Source: Bacteroidota bacterium (GTDB lineage: Bacteria; Bacteroidota; Bacteroidia; Chitinophagales; Saprospiraceae). Taken from it: 33,617 nucleotides of DNA. The notes beneath the pieces were generated by a model that was not told the DNA's origin, did no database searches, and saw nothing but the letters and a program-made list of their open reading frames with translations. Positions within the stretch are counted from its first letter, which is position 1. Each line of letters begins with the position of its first letter. Where the stretch lies: the NCBI GenBank assembly GCA_017857395.1, contig JAFMDF010000069.1:1-33617 (forward strand). The letters run 5' to 3'. The position numbers and the translations under genes were made by a program. Positions 17,931-25,610 of this stretch are shown in pieces.

Positions 17931-20210
17931 ATGAGTAAAAAATCCTTAAAAGAAGAAGCATTAGCCTATCATTTTGAAGGCAGACCAGGTAAAATAGAAG
18001 TTATTCCAACCAAAGCTACTGCCAATCAACGTGATTTATCACTAGCTTATTCACCTGGGGTTGCCGACCCTTGTTTAGCCATCCATGAAGATGAAAATGA
18101 TGCCTATAAATATACGGCTAAAGGTAATTTAGTTGCAGTTATTAGTAACGGAACAGCCGTTTTAGGACTAGGAGATATTGGTCCCTTAGCGAGTAAACCT
18201 GTGATGGAAGGAAAGGGTTTATTATTTAAAATATATGCAGATATTGATTGTTTCGATTTAGAATTAGACACCAAAGATGTAGATGAATTTATCAGAACGG
18301 TTAAGATATTAGAACCTACTTTCGGGGGTGTCAATTTAGAAGATATTTCTGCACCTGCTTGTTTTGAAATTGAAGAACGTTTAAAAAAGGAATTAAATAT
18401 TCCTGTGATGCATGATGACCAGCACGGAACGGCAATAATTAGTGGTGCTGCTTTATTAAATGCCTTAGAAATTGTCAATAAAGATATTGATAAAGTTAAA
18501 ATAGTGGTCAATGGTGCTGGGGCATCCGCTATTTCTTGCACTCGAATTTATGTCTCTTTAGGTGCTAAAAAAGAGAACATTTTCATGTATGATAGCAAGG
18601 GCTTAATTCATGGCGATAGAGATAATTTGAATGGTAAAAAACCTGAATTTATTAATAATACAGTTCCTGCTAATACGACTTTGAAAGAAATATTAAATGG
18701 TGCAGATGTATTTATTGGTTTATCTAGAGGAAATGTATTGAGTGCAGACATGATACAAGACATGGCTAAAGAACCAGTTATTTTTGCCATGGCAAATCCA
18801 ACACCAGAAATCAGTTACGATTTAGCAAAAGCTACTCGTCCTGATTGTATTATGGCAACGGGTCGCTCAGATTACCCAAATCAAGTAAATAATGTATTGG
18901 GTTTTCCTTTTATTTTCAGGGGCGCTTTAGATGTGCGTGCTTCAGAAATCAATGAAGCGATGAAAATTGGTGCAGTCTATGCCTTGGCAGAATTGGCTAA
19001 AAAACCAGTTCCTGACATCGTGAATATGGCGTATAATAATACGAATTTAAAATTTGGTAAAGATTATATTATTCCAAAACCCGTAGACCCTAGATTGATT
19101 ACGACCGTCGCACCAGCAGTAGCGAAAGCGGCAATGGATACAGGGATTGCCAAGCATCCAATCAAAGATTGGAAGGCCTATAAATTGGAATTAGCCAAAC
19201 GATTAGGAAATGATAATACTTTATCCAAAATAATAGAAACGAAAGCCAAGCAAGATGTAAAGCGAGTTGTTTTTACGGATGGAGAAGAATTGTCTGTTTT
19301 AAAAGCAGCACAAATAGTATTAGAAGAAAAAATTGCCTTGCCCATTCTATTGGGTAATAGGGCACGAATTGAGCAATTAATAGCCGAACAAGACCTTATT
19401 TTACCAAATGTTCCAATCATTAACCCGAAGCGACCTATTAATGAAGTAGAAAAAGAAAATTTAAATCGGTACACGCAAAGTTTATATAAAAAGCGACGCA
19501 GAAAAGGCGTAACGGTTAAGGAAGCGGAACATTTAATTACTTCCAGAAGGTATTATGCGCCAATGATGGTAGAAATGGGCGATGCGGATGCAGTTATTGG
19601 TGGTTTGTCCAAACGCTATCCTTTTATGGTGAAGCCTGCCTTACAAGTAGTTGGGGCTAGACCGAATGTAAGTAAGGTGGCAAGTATGCATATTTTAACC
19701 ACCAAATCGGGCCCTTTATTTTTAGCCGACACGACAGTTAATCATCATTTAAATGCGGATGACATTGCCAATATTGCAGAATTAGTTGCAGAAAAAGTCC
19801 GTGCTTTTAATATTGAGCCTAAGATTGCCTTTGTAACTTACTCTAACTTTGGTTCTGTGCCTAATGGCGAATCTGCCGTATTGATGAGAAAGGCGACTAA
19901 GATTTTACAAGAAAAATATCCAGATTGGATAGTAGACGGAGAAATGCAAGCGCATTTAGCTTTGAATAAAGAAGGGTTGGAAAAATTATATCCCTTTTCT
20001 AAATTAGCAGGGCATCAAGCGAATGTCTTGATTTTTCCTAATTTATCTTCTGCTAATATTGCTTACAACTTATTAAAGACGGCTGCGGAGATGGATTTAA
20101 TTGGGCCTGTTTTATTAGGTTTAAATAAATCTGTTCATATTTTACAAATGGGTGCGACTGTACGGCAGATTGTAGATATGGTGGGGATTGCGGCTATTGA
20201 TGCGCAATAG
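17931..20210 (+). CDS. maeB: NADP-dependent malic enzyme, MaeB type (malic enzyme-phosphotransacetylase-like fusion)
   Basis: Encodes 759 residues, the normal length of the large bacterial malic enzymes. The N-terminal half is the catalytic part that decarboxylates malate to pyruvate: YSPGVADPC at 40-48 (catalytic Tyr40), ASKPVMEGK ending at Lys95, HDDQHGT at 161-167, and the nucleotide-binding GAGASA at 195-200. Residues about 430-759 form a phosphate acetyl/butyryltransferase-like domain, usually an allosteric acetyl-CoA sensor in this family rather than an active transferase. The enzyme is cytoplasmic and supplies NADPH and pyruvate. It is monocistronic, with its own promoter about 65 nt upstream. 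The start is supported by the conserved MSKKSLKEEALAYH beginning. Confidence 0.96.
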   Translation: MSKKSLKEEALAYHFEGRPGKIEVIPTKATANQRDLSLAYSPGVADPCLAIHEDENDAYKYTAKGNLVAVISNGTAVLGLGDIGPLASKPVMEGKGLLFKIYADIDCFDLELDTKDVDEFIRTVKILEPTFGGVNLEDISAPACFEIEERLKKELNIPVMHDDQHGTAIISGAALLNALEIVNKDIDKVKIVVNGAGASAISCTRIYVSLGAKKENIFMYDSKGLIHGDRDNLNGKKPEFINNTVPANTTLKEILNGADVFIGLSRGNVLSADMIQDMAKEPVIFAMANPTPEISYDLAKATRPDCIMATGRSDYPNQVNNVLGFPFIFRGALDVRASEINEAMKIGAVYALAELAKKPVPDIVNMAYNNTNLKFGKDYIIPKPVDPRLITTVAPAVAKAAMDTGIAKHPIKDWKAYKLELAKRLGNDNTLSKIIETKAKQDVKRVVFTDGEELSVLKAAQIVLEEKIALPILLGNRARIEQLIAEQDLILPNVPIINPKRPINEVEKENLNRYTQSLYKKRRRKGVTVKEAEHLITSRRYYAPMMVEMGDADAVIGGLSKRYPFMVKPALQVVGARPNVSKVASMHILTTKSGPLFLADTTVNHHLNADDIANIAELVAEKVRAFNIEPKIAFVTYSNFGSVPNGESAVLMRKATKILQEKYPDWIVDGEMQAHLALNKEGLEKLYPFSKLAGHQANVLIFPNLSSANIAYNLLKTAAEMDLIGPVLLGLNKSVHILQMGATVRQIVDMVGIAAIDAQ

Positions 20211-20227
20211 CGGTTGAATGAAATGAG

Positions 20228-20336
20228 TAAATCGAAAAATAATGAAATGAGTAAATTTTAGTCCTTCTTGCGAAAAGTAGTTGATTTTTAAAAGAAAAGC
20301 CTACATTTACTCATTTTATCATTTCTCGATAAATAC
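20228..20336. repeat. Inverted repeat built on AAATGAGTAA
   Basis: AAATGAGTAA occurs at 20221-20230 and 20245-20254 and in inverted form at 20307-20316. The flanks 20228-20262 and 20302-20336 pair imperfectly. It lies between the malic enzyme stop and the RidA-like gene, so it could terminate the former. Confidence 0.4.
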
Positions 20337-20343
20337 TAAAGAT

Positions 20344-20832
20344 ATGAAAAATAAAGCGAATCAAACCACATTCCTTCTTCCTGTCATCTTTGCATTATTA
20401 TTCATTTTTGGCTGTCAAGCACCAACCGAAATTGTTGAAAGTCCCCCCGTAATCAAGCATTATGTCTCCGAAAACACCACAAAAATGAACCTCCCTTTTT
20501 CGGATGCGGTTATCGTGGACAACATGATTTATTTATCAGGACAAATTGGCAATACGCCAGGTTCTTTTAAATTGGTAGAAGGAGGCATTCGTGCAGAAGC
20601 CAAACAAACCATGGAAAATATTAAAGCGACCTTGGCAGCAAATGGCGCAACGATGGAAGATATTATCAAATGCCGTGTTTTTATTGAAGATATAAAAGAA
20701 TGGGGCATTTTTAATGAAGAATACGTCAAGTTCTTTCCTAATAAAAAACCTGCAAGAAGTGCTTTGGGGGCGAATGGTTTGGCTCTAGGGGCTAAAGTAG
20801 AGGTGGAATGTATGGCTTGTAAAACAAGATAG
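20344..20832 (+). CDS. Exported RidA/YjgF/UK114-family lipoprotein
   Basis: I choose the ATG at 20344 (162 residues) over the upstream in-frame codon at 20281, because it opens a lipoprotein signal (LLPVIFALLFIFGC, lipid on Cys24 or close to it). The mature part is a complete RidA fold: SDAVIVDNMIYLSGQIG, then EAKQTMENIKATLAANGATMEDIIKCRVFI with the Arg that binds the substrate carboxylate, and GAKVEVECMA with the Glu of the active site. Cytoplasmic RidA hydrolyses reactive enamines made by PLP enzymes to keto acids and ammonia. Export is unusual and its substrate outside the cytoplasm is unknown. A PLP enzyme (threonine synthase) lies next door but is convergent. Confidence 0.88.
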   Translation: MKNKANQTTFLLPVIFALLFIFGCQAPTEIVESPPVIKHYVSENTTKMNLPFSDAVIVDNMIYLSGQIGNTPGSFKLVEGGIRAEAKQTMENIKATLAANGATMEDIIKCRVFIEDIKEWGIFNEEYVKFFPNKKPARSALGANGLALGAKVEVECMACKTR

Positions 20833-20845
20833 TCCTTCAAATACC

Positions 20846-20929
20846 AAAAGTAGCTTAGACCTCTGGTCTGAGTAGTTCCGAACAAACATGTATTCTGTGC
20901 TACTCAGACCAGAGGTCTAAGCTACTTTT
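20846..20929. terminator. Perfect 30-bp hairpin between convergent genes
   Basis: Arms 20846-20875 and 20900-20929 are perfectly complementary with a 24-nt loop. The right arm starts with CTACTCAG and ends in a T-run, and the left begins with AAAA, so it can terminate both the RidA-like gene and threonine synthase. Each arm contains a smaller stem, AGACC-TCT-GGTCT. The same plan with a different inner stem recurs at 29656-29717. Confidence 0.8.
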
Positions 20930-22371
20930 TATTTTTTCGCCAACATACTATGTTTAATCGCTTGCCTCATGTGGTCATAATGGCAATTATAGCCTCGTTG
21001 GCATAATAATTTAGCCGCTTCAACAGATGAATGTTTGGCTGTGATTGGTAAAGCCTCTTTCTCCAAACCAAGCGTCGTTTGAATACTCTCTGGAAATTTA
21101 CAAGGATGTGCAGTCGCTAAACACAACGTCTTCGTTCCTTTAGTTAATTCCGCTTTTAAATTTTGAGCAGCAGCTACCGCAACGGCAGCATGTGGGTCTA
21201 ATAAATAAGCTTCTAATTTATAGATTTGCTGAATGGTAGCAAGCGTTTGTTCATCCGAAATACTATTAGCAATAAATCCTTCCCTATAAGCTTTGAAAGT
21301 GGCTTTATCAAAGACCACCTTTCCAGTGGCTTCAAAAGTAGTTATCCACTCATTAATTTTAGCACCATCTTGTCCAGTGGCAAAATACAAATACCGCCAA
21401 AAATTATAAGGAATTAAAATGTCTATGGCAGAAGCTGGACAAGCAATAATGGGTGCTTTAGAGAAAACACCTTCGGTAAAAATCCGAGTTAAACAAGCAT
21501 TTTGATTATTGGCTATAATAAATTTTCCAACAGGCAAACCCATTTCCCTTGCTAAAGACCCCGAACATAAATTCCCAAATGCACCAGAAGGGACAGCAAA
21601 ATTTAAGGCATCTCCAACCTTATCAACTGTTTGCAAATAACCATAAAAATAATGCACCGTTTGCATCATCACTCTTCCCCAGTTTATAGAATTGACACTA
21701 GAGAGGTTCAATTTTTCCTTAAAATCTTTATCCGCAAACATTTCTGCAATCAGCAAATCCAAATCATCTGCGCCGTCAGGGCAACCCGCCACTCCGACAG
21801 CATGGACGTTCGATGCCGTAATAGTCGTCATTTGGCGTTCTTGTTCTTCTGTAATTAATTCCTTTGGATATAAGACCCACGTATCAAGGTGTTCTTTTCC
21901 AATGGTCGCATGCGCAGCAGCAGGCCCCGTATCTCCTGTGGTTGCTACAATAATGGTCATTTTTTCTCCTTTTCTTTTTAAGAAAAAATTGAATAAATTA
22001 ACAATAAAACCCATCGCCACATCTTTAAAAGATAAAGTCGGCCCATGAAATAACTCTTGGATATACACCTCTTCTTCGGAGGTCAGTTGATAGATTGGAA
22101 TTAAATCTGGGTGGTAAAACGTGCTAAAACTATCCGCTAAAATTTGTTTTAATTCCGTTTCAGAAATAACCGATTTAGGGATAAAAAGAGACAAAATTTC
22201 ATAAGCTACCTCTGTATACGTTTTCCCTTTCCAACTTGCTAAAGTCGCTACTGAAATCTTCGGCAATTCAGTCGGCACATAAAGTCCGCCATCGGGTGCA
22301 AACCCTGCTAAAATAGCGGTTTCAAAACCAACTGCTGCCCCCCCACCTCTATTGCTCACAAATTGAATCAT
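20929..22371 (-). CDS. thrC: Threonine synthase
   Basis: Encodes 480 residues. It converts O-phosphohomoserine to threonine with pyridoxal phosphate in the cytoplasm. Evidence: N-terminal NRGG...GFAPDGGLYVP typical of the longer ThrC class; LSFKDVAMGF with the PLP lysine at 116; the phosphate-binding ATTGDTGPAAAHA (Gly-rich loop); and GRVMMQTVHYFYG and PSGAFGNL further on. Length fits the class that resembles the yeast and E. coli enzymes. The stop codon overlaps the right arm of the adjacent terminator hairpin. It is divergent from the Gfo/Idh/MocA gene with only 70 nt between the starts. No homoserine kinase or other threonine gene is adjacent, so the usual thrABC cluster is broken up here. 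Confidence 0.95.
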   Translation of the reverse strand: MIQFVSNRGGGAAVGFETAILAGFAPDGGLYVPTELPKISVATLASWKGKTYTEVAYEILSLFIPKSVISETELKQILADSFSTFYHPDLIPIYQLTSEEEVYIQELFHGPTLSFKDVAMGFIVNLFNFFLKRKGEKMTIIVATTGDTGPAAAHATIGKEHLDTWVLYPKELITEEQERQMTTITASNVHAVGVAGCPDGADDLDLLIAEMFADKDFKEKLNLSSVNSINWGRVMMQTVHYFYGYLQTVDKVGDALNFAVPSGAFGNLCSGSLAREMGLPVGKFIIANNQNACLTRIFTEGVFSKAPIIACPASAIDILIPYNFWRYLYFATGQDGAKINEWITTFEATGKVVFDKATFKAYREGFIANSISDEQTLATIQQIYKLEAYLLDPHAAVAVAAAQNLKAELTKGTKTLCLATAHPCKFPESIQTTLGLEKEALPITAKHSSVEAAKLLCQRGYNCHYDHMRQAIKHSMLAKK

Positions 22372-22419
22372 AATCTTGGTATATTTGCTTTTTTCAAAAA
22401 AGGCTTAAATATCGTAAAG

Positions 22420-22427
22420 TATTTTTG
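22420..22427 (+). promoter_or_regulatory. Candidate -7 element TATTTTTG
   Basis: TATTTTTG matches TAnnTTTG and sits only 14 nt before the ATG of the oxidoreductase gene, implying a very short leader. No TTG at the expected -33 distance was found, so this is weak. Confidence 0.3.
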
Positions 22428-22441
22428 TAGCGCCAAATTAA

Positions 22442-23515
22442 ATGAATATGAAAGTAGCCATCATAGGTAGCGGCTTTATTGCCCACGTTCACGCAGCAAC
22501 CATTAAAGCGCTAGGACAGGAATTAGTCGTTATTATTAGCAGAAAAGAAGTGAATGCTGCTGCGTTTGCCAAAAAGTGGCACATTCCATATTATGGGACG
22601 TCCATCAATTTAGCGATTGAAAAAAGTGACTGTATTCATTTATGTACGCCTCCCTTGGCTCATTATGAACAGGCAAAAACCATCATCGCTGCTGGGAAAC
22701 ATTTAATTTGTGAAAAGCCCTTGACGATTGATGCAAAAAAAGCCAAGGAATTATATGAATTAGCCAAAGATAAACAAGTCATTGCTGCCGTAAATTTTAA
22801 TGTGCGGTATCATGAAGCTTGTCAACGTGCGAAGGATTTGATTGCGCAAAAAGCATTTGGTGCTATTCGATTAATTCACGGTTCGTATCTACAAGAATTT
22901 CATGCGAATTCGGATTATTACAGTTGGCGGTATCAACTTTCGGAAGGCGGGAAAATGAGGGCTACTACGGAAATCGGTTCGCATTGGATAGATTTGGTGC
23001 GTTATTGGACAGGCTTAGAAATTACCGCAGTAGCTGCTAATTTTGCTAATTTTCAACCGAATCGCTTTTTGACAAAGGATGGAATGATTCATGTCGAGCA
23101 AAAAGAAGGCAGCCAAGCCGTTACTATTGATTCTGAGGATGCCGCTACCGTTTTATTAAAATTTTCAAATGGGGCTATTGGCAATCTCATCTTATCAGAA
23201 GTTTCTCATGGTAAAATGAATCAACTACGATTAGAAGTAACGGGTAGCAAACAATCTATTTGGTGGAATAACGAAACGCCTTATCAACTATTTCATGGCG
23301 AAAAAAACAAAGGGGTACATACGACTACGAACCCGTTTAGTGGTGGATTCAATGAAACTTTTAAGGAGTTATTCCAAGCTGTTTATGCTGCCATTGAATC
23401 ACCTACTGGTAAGCCTAATTATCCAACTTTTAAAGACGGCGCTATGAACGCAGCGGTCTGTGAAGCTATTTATCAAAGTGCTAAAAATGATTCGGTTTGG
23501 GTAAGGGCCTCCTGA
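22442..23515 (+). CDS. Gfo/Idh/MocA-family oxidoreductase
   Basis: Encodes 357 residues. The N-terminal Rossmann fold shows AIIGSGFIAHVHA (residues about 5-17), and the conserved CEKPL motif (near 90-94) carries the Lys that contacts nicotinamide and substrate. GSHWIDLVRYWTG in the middle supplies the usual acid/base His. The C-terminal half is the substrate-binding alpha/beta domain. Members oxidise or reduce sugar or inositol ring positions, some producing 3-keto sugars. Its relation to the DUF1080 protein 14 kb away is only suggestive. A second in-frame ATG at 22448 is an equally possible start. No signal peptide, so cytoplasmic. It is transcribed alone, divergent from threonine synthase. 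Confidence 0.92.
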   Translation: MNMKVAIIGSGFIAHVHAATIKALGQELVVIISRKEVNAAAFAKKWHIPYYGTSINLAIEKSDCIHLCTPPLAHYEQAKTIIAAGKHLICEKPLTIDAKKAKELYELAKDKQVIAAVNFNVRYHEACQRAKDLIAQKAFGAIRLIHGSYLQEFHANSDYYSWRYQLSEGGKMRATTEIGSHWIDLVRYWTGLEITAVAANFANFQPNRFLTKDGMIHVEQKEGSQAVTIDSEDAATVLLKFSNGAIGNLILSEVSHGKMNQLRLEVTGSKQSIWWNNETPYQLFHGEKNKGVHTTTNPFSGGFNETFKELFQAVYAAIESPTGKPNYPTFKDGAMNAAVCEAIYQSAKNDSVWVRAS

Positions 23516-23669
23516 GTAACGAATAAAAGGAGAGTTGCCCATTTTGAATTTAATTCCACACAAATTTATTACCCCCACGAATTATTTGCAAGTTTACGTT
23601 TATCTACAGGGTTAACTAAAAAAATAATATTGAAAATGTCATCTAGTTCGTCAAATCCGTTGTCTTCAT

Positions 23670-23718
23670 TCATCCGTTGGTAGAAAATAAGCCAACGGAT
23701 GATTATCAATTTTCTACC
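23670..23718 (+). promoter_or_regulatory. Possible pseudoknot or switching hairpins in cupin leader
   Basis: An 11-bp stem joins 23670-23680 (TCATCCGTTGG) to 23692-23702. The loop of that stem, TAGAAAAT within 23681-23688, is complementary to 23709-23716, and extended pairing covers GGTAGAAAAT with ATTTTCTACC. This forms an H-type pseudoknot or two competing hairpins, ending 38 nt before the ATG. It matches no riboswitch class I know. Confidence 0.4.
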
Positions 23719-23756
23719 TGACTATCTATCAAAACTCAGCAATAAAAGCAGTAAGC

Positions 23757-24278
23757 ATGAATCCTAAAATCCAAGCCATCATCGACCACTATCAATTTGA
23801 CAGAATCCCTATCGAAGGTACGTTTTATAAAAGTACTTATGTGTCTAAAAAAACAATTGGAGACAGTCCCGTCGGAACAGCTATTATAGGTTTATATTGT
23901 CATAAACCATTAAGTGTCTCCTGTTTTCATCGTTTAGCCCATGATGAAGTCTGGCATTTTTATGACGGTCAAGCTTTTGTTTTGCACTTATTACATCCTA
24001 ATGGGAGCTATCAAAAAGTGATTATGGGTAAGGCTATTTTTGAAGACCAACAAATTCAATTTACCATACCCGCCAATGTATGGCAAGCAGCAGAATTATT
24101 ACCAGAAAGTGAATATGCCTTATATGGCTGTACGATGTCTCCTGGGTTTACAGGCAATTGTTTTGAGGCAGGAAACAGGGAAGTATTAATTGACGCCTAT
24201 CCCAACCAAGCTGCGATTATCGAACGATTATCAGTACAAGGTCACGAAACTAAACTTCCAGAAGGATTTACGCAATAA
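23757..24278 (+). CDS. Cupin-fold protein, DUF985 family
   Basis: Encodes 173 residues, matching the DUF985 (Cupin_5) family. Typical features are HYQFDRIPIEGTFYKSTY at the start, then CFHRLAHDEVWHFYDGQ with the metal-binding-type His and Glu residues, PANVWQAAEL, and a C-terminal YGCTMSPGFTG. The fold is a small beta-barrel; enzymatic function is not established for the family, with sugar or nucleotide-sugar binding sometimes proposed. It lacks a signal peptide and should be cytoplasmic. It stands alone, 241 nt after the Gfo/Idh/MocA gene, with a structured leader and a CCCACGAAT repeat upstream. Confidence 0.9.
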   Translation: MNPKIQAIIDHYQFDRIPIEGTFYKSTYVSKKTIGDSPVGTAIIGLYCHKPLSVSCFHRLAHDEVWHFYDGQAFVLHLLHPNGSYQKVIMGKAIFEDQQIQFTIPANVWQAAELLPESEYALYGCTMSPGFTGNCFEAGNREVLIDAYPNQAAIIERLSVQGHETKLPEGFTQ

Positions 24279-24303
24279 ATCACCGATTTTTCAAAAAAAA
24301 ATG

Positions 24304-24348
24304 TATTTTTGAGAATAGAAACATTTTTAGCGAAAATTCGCTAAAAAT
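24304..24348 (+). promoter_or_regulatory. Candidate promoter and operator palindrome before acyl-CoA dehydrogenase
   Basis: TATTTTTG (24304-24311) fits the -7 consensus. Just downstream a 26-bp perfect palindrome, ATTTTTAGCGAA then its complement around two central bases, spans 24323-24348. It would cover the start of the transcript, as an operator of a dimeric repressor would; equally it could form an RNA hairpin. No -33 TTG is clear. Confidence 0.45.
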
Positions 24349-24383
24349 AATATAACTTATTCCTTACGCAAAAATATAGTAGC

Positions 24384-25541
24384 ATGAAAAGTCTATTTTT
24401 CACAGAAGAACACGAATTATTTAGGTCTAGTTTACAAGATTTCTTTAAGGCAGAGGTTACGCCTTATATTAATGAATGGGAAAAAGCGGGCAAAGTTGAT
24501 AGGAGTGTATTTCGGAAAATGGGGGAAATGGGCTTTTTATCCCTAGAAGTAGAAGAGAAATATGGTGGAATGGGCGCTGATTTTATGTATACCACTATTT
24601 TATGTGAAGAATTAGGACGTACAGGTAGTGGAGGTTTTGCTACAACTATTTCGGCTCATTCCTACTTAGCGATGAACTATTTAGTACATGCAGGTTCTCC
24701 TTTTATCAAAGAAAAATACCTTGTTCCGAGTGTAATGGGAGAAAAAATTGGTAGTTTGTCCATGACCGAACCATTCGCAGGTTCAGATTTAAGAGCTATT
24801 CGGACAACTGCTAAATTGGATGGTGACTACTATATCATAGATGGTTCTAAAACCTTTATATCGAATGGTTATTATGGAGATTATACCGTTGCCGCTTGTA
24901 AAACAGCATCTGGTATTTCTATGATTGTGATTGATTTGGATGCAGCAGGCGTTTCAAGAAGTAAATTAGATAAAGTAGGCATTCGTTGTTCTGACACCGC
25001 AGAATTGGCTTTCAATGGCGTAAAAGTGCCCAAGGAGAATTTATTAGGAGAAGAAGGCAAGGGATTTTATTACATGATGGAAAGTTTACAAGTAGAAAGA
25101 TTGACCTTAGCACAAAGCAATATTGGTTTAATGCAATACGCTTTAGACATTACTTTACAGTATATTTCTGAGCGTTCTGCTTTCGGAAAACCAATTAATA
25201 AATTGCAAGTCTTGCGTCATAGAATTGCGGATATGGCAACGGATATTGCCGCATGGAAATCTTTTATGAACCACACTAGTTACCGATTAACACAGGGCGA
25301 GCACGTCGTAAAAGAATGTTCTATGCTCAAATTAAAAACGAGTGATTTGGTCAATAAAATCGTTTATGAATGTGGTCAAATGTTTGGAGGATATGGATTT
25401 ATGGAAGAGTATCCAATTGGTCGAATTTATAGAGATGTTCGAGTAATGCCAATTTATGGTGGTACTTCAGAAATTATGAAAGAAATTATTGCCAAAATAG
25501 TGATTGATAAAAAATCTTATAAACCTGTTTATAAAGCGTAG
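24384..25541 (+). CDS. Acyl-CoA dehydrogenase, long-chain/isovaleryl type
   Basis: Encodes 385 residues, normal for the family. It catalyses FAD-dependent alpha,beta-dehydrogenation of an acyl-CoA. Motifs include LSMTEPFAGSD (residues 125-135, FAD and substrate contact), FISNGYYGDY and the C-terminal MFGGYGFMEEYPIGRIYRD. Position 359, in IYGGTSEI, is Gly where medium-chain enzymes carry the catalytic Glu. Glu238 in LQVERL sits where long-chain and isovaleryl-CoA dehydrogenases place their base, so I assign it to that branch. The substrate could be a long or branched acyl-CoA. It is transcribed alone; no electron-transfer flavoprotein gene is adjacent. A 26-bp palindrome in the leader suggests specific regulation. 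Confidence 0.93.
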   Translation: MKSLFFTEEHELFRSSLQDFFKAEVTPYINEWEKAGKVDRSVFRKMGEMGFLSLEVEEKYGGMGADFMYTTILCEELGRTGSGGFATTISAHSYLAMNYLVHAGSPFIKEKYLVPSVMGEKIGSLSMTEPFAGSDLRAIRTTAKLDGDYYIIDGSKTFISNGYYGDYTVAACKTASGISMIVIDLDAAGVSRSKLDKVGIRCSDTAELAFNGVKVPKENLLGEEGKGFYYMMESLQVERLTLAQSNIGLMQYALDITLQYISERSAFGKPINKLQVLRHRIADMATDIAAWKSFMNHTSYRLTQGEHVVKECSMLKLKTSDLVNKIVYECGQMFGGYGFMEEYPIGRIYRDVRVMPIYGGTSEIMKEIIAKIVIDKKSYKPVYKA

Positions 25542-25544
25542 TTT

Positions 25545-25604
25545 CAGTTGGCAGTTTACAGGAAGCAGTTGGCAGTTTGTCGATATTGCTTACTGTAAAC
25601 TGCC
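25545..25604. terminator. Inverted and direct repeats between convergent genes
   Basis: GGCAGTTTACAG (25550-25561) pairs with CTGTAAACTGCC (25593-25604). The 13-mer CAGTTGGCAGTTT is also directly repeated at 25545-25557 and 25566-25578. The location between convergent stops suits a shared terminator. Confidence 0.55.
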
Positions 25605-25610
25605 TATTGC

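Noticed and set aside
19200-20210. Malic enzyme C-terminal half as an active phosphate acetyltransferase
   Set aside because: In MaeB-type enzymes this domain is regulatory; nothing seen here argues for independent catalysis.
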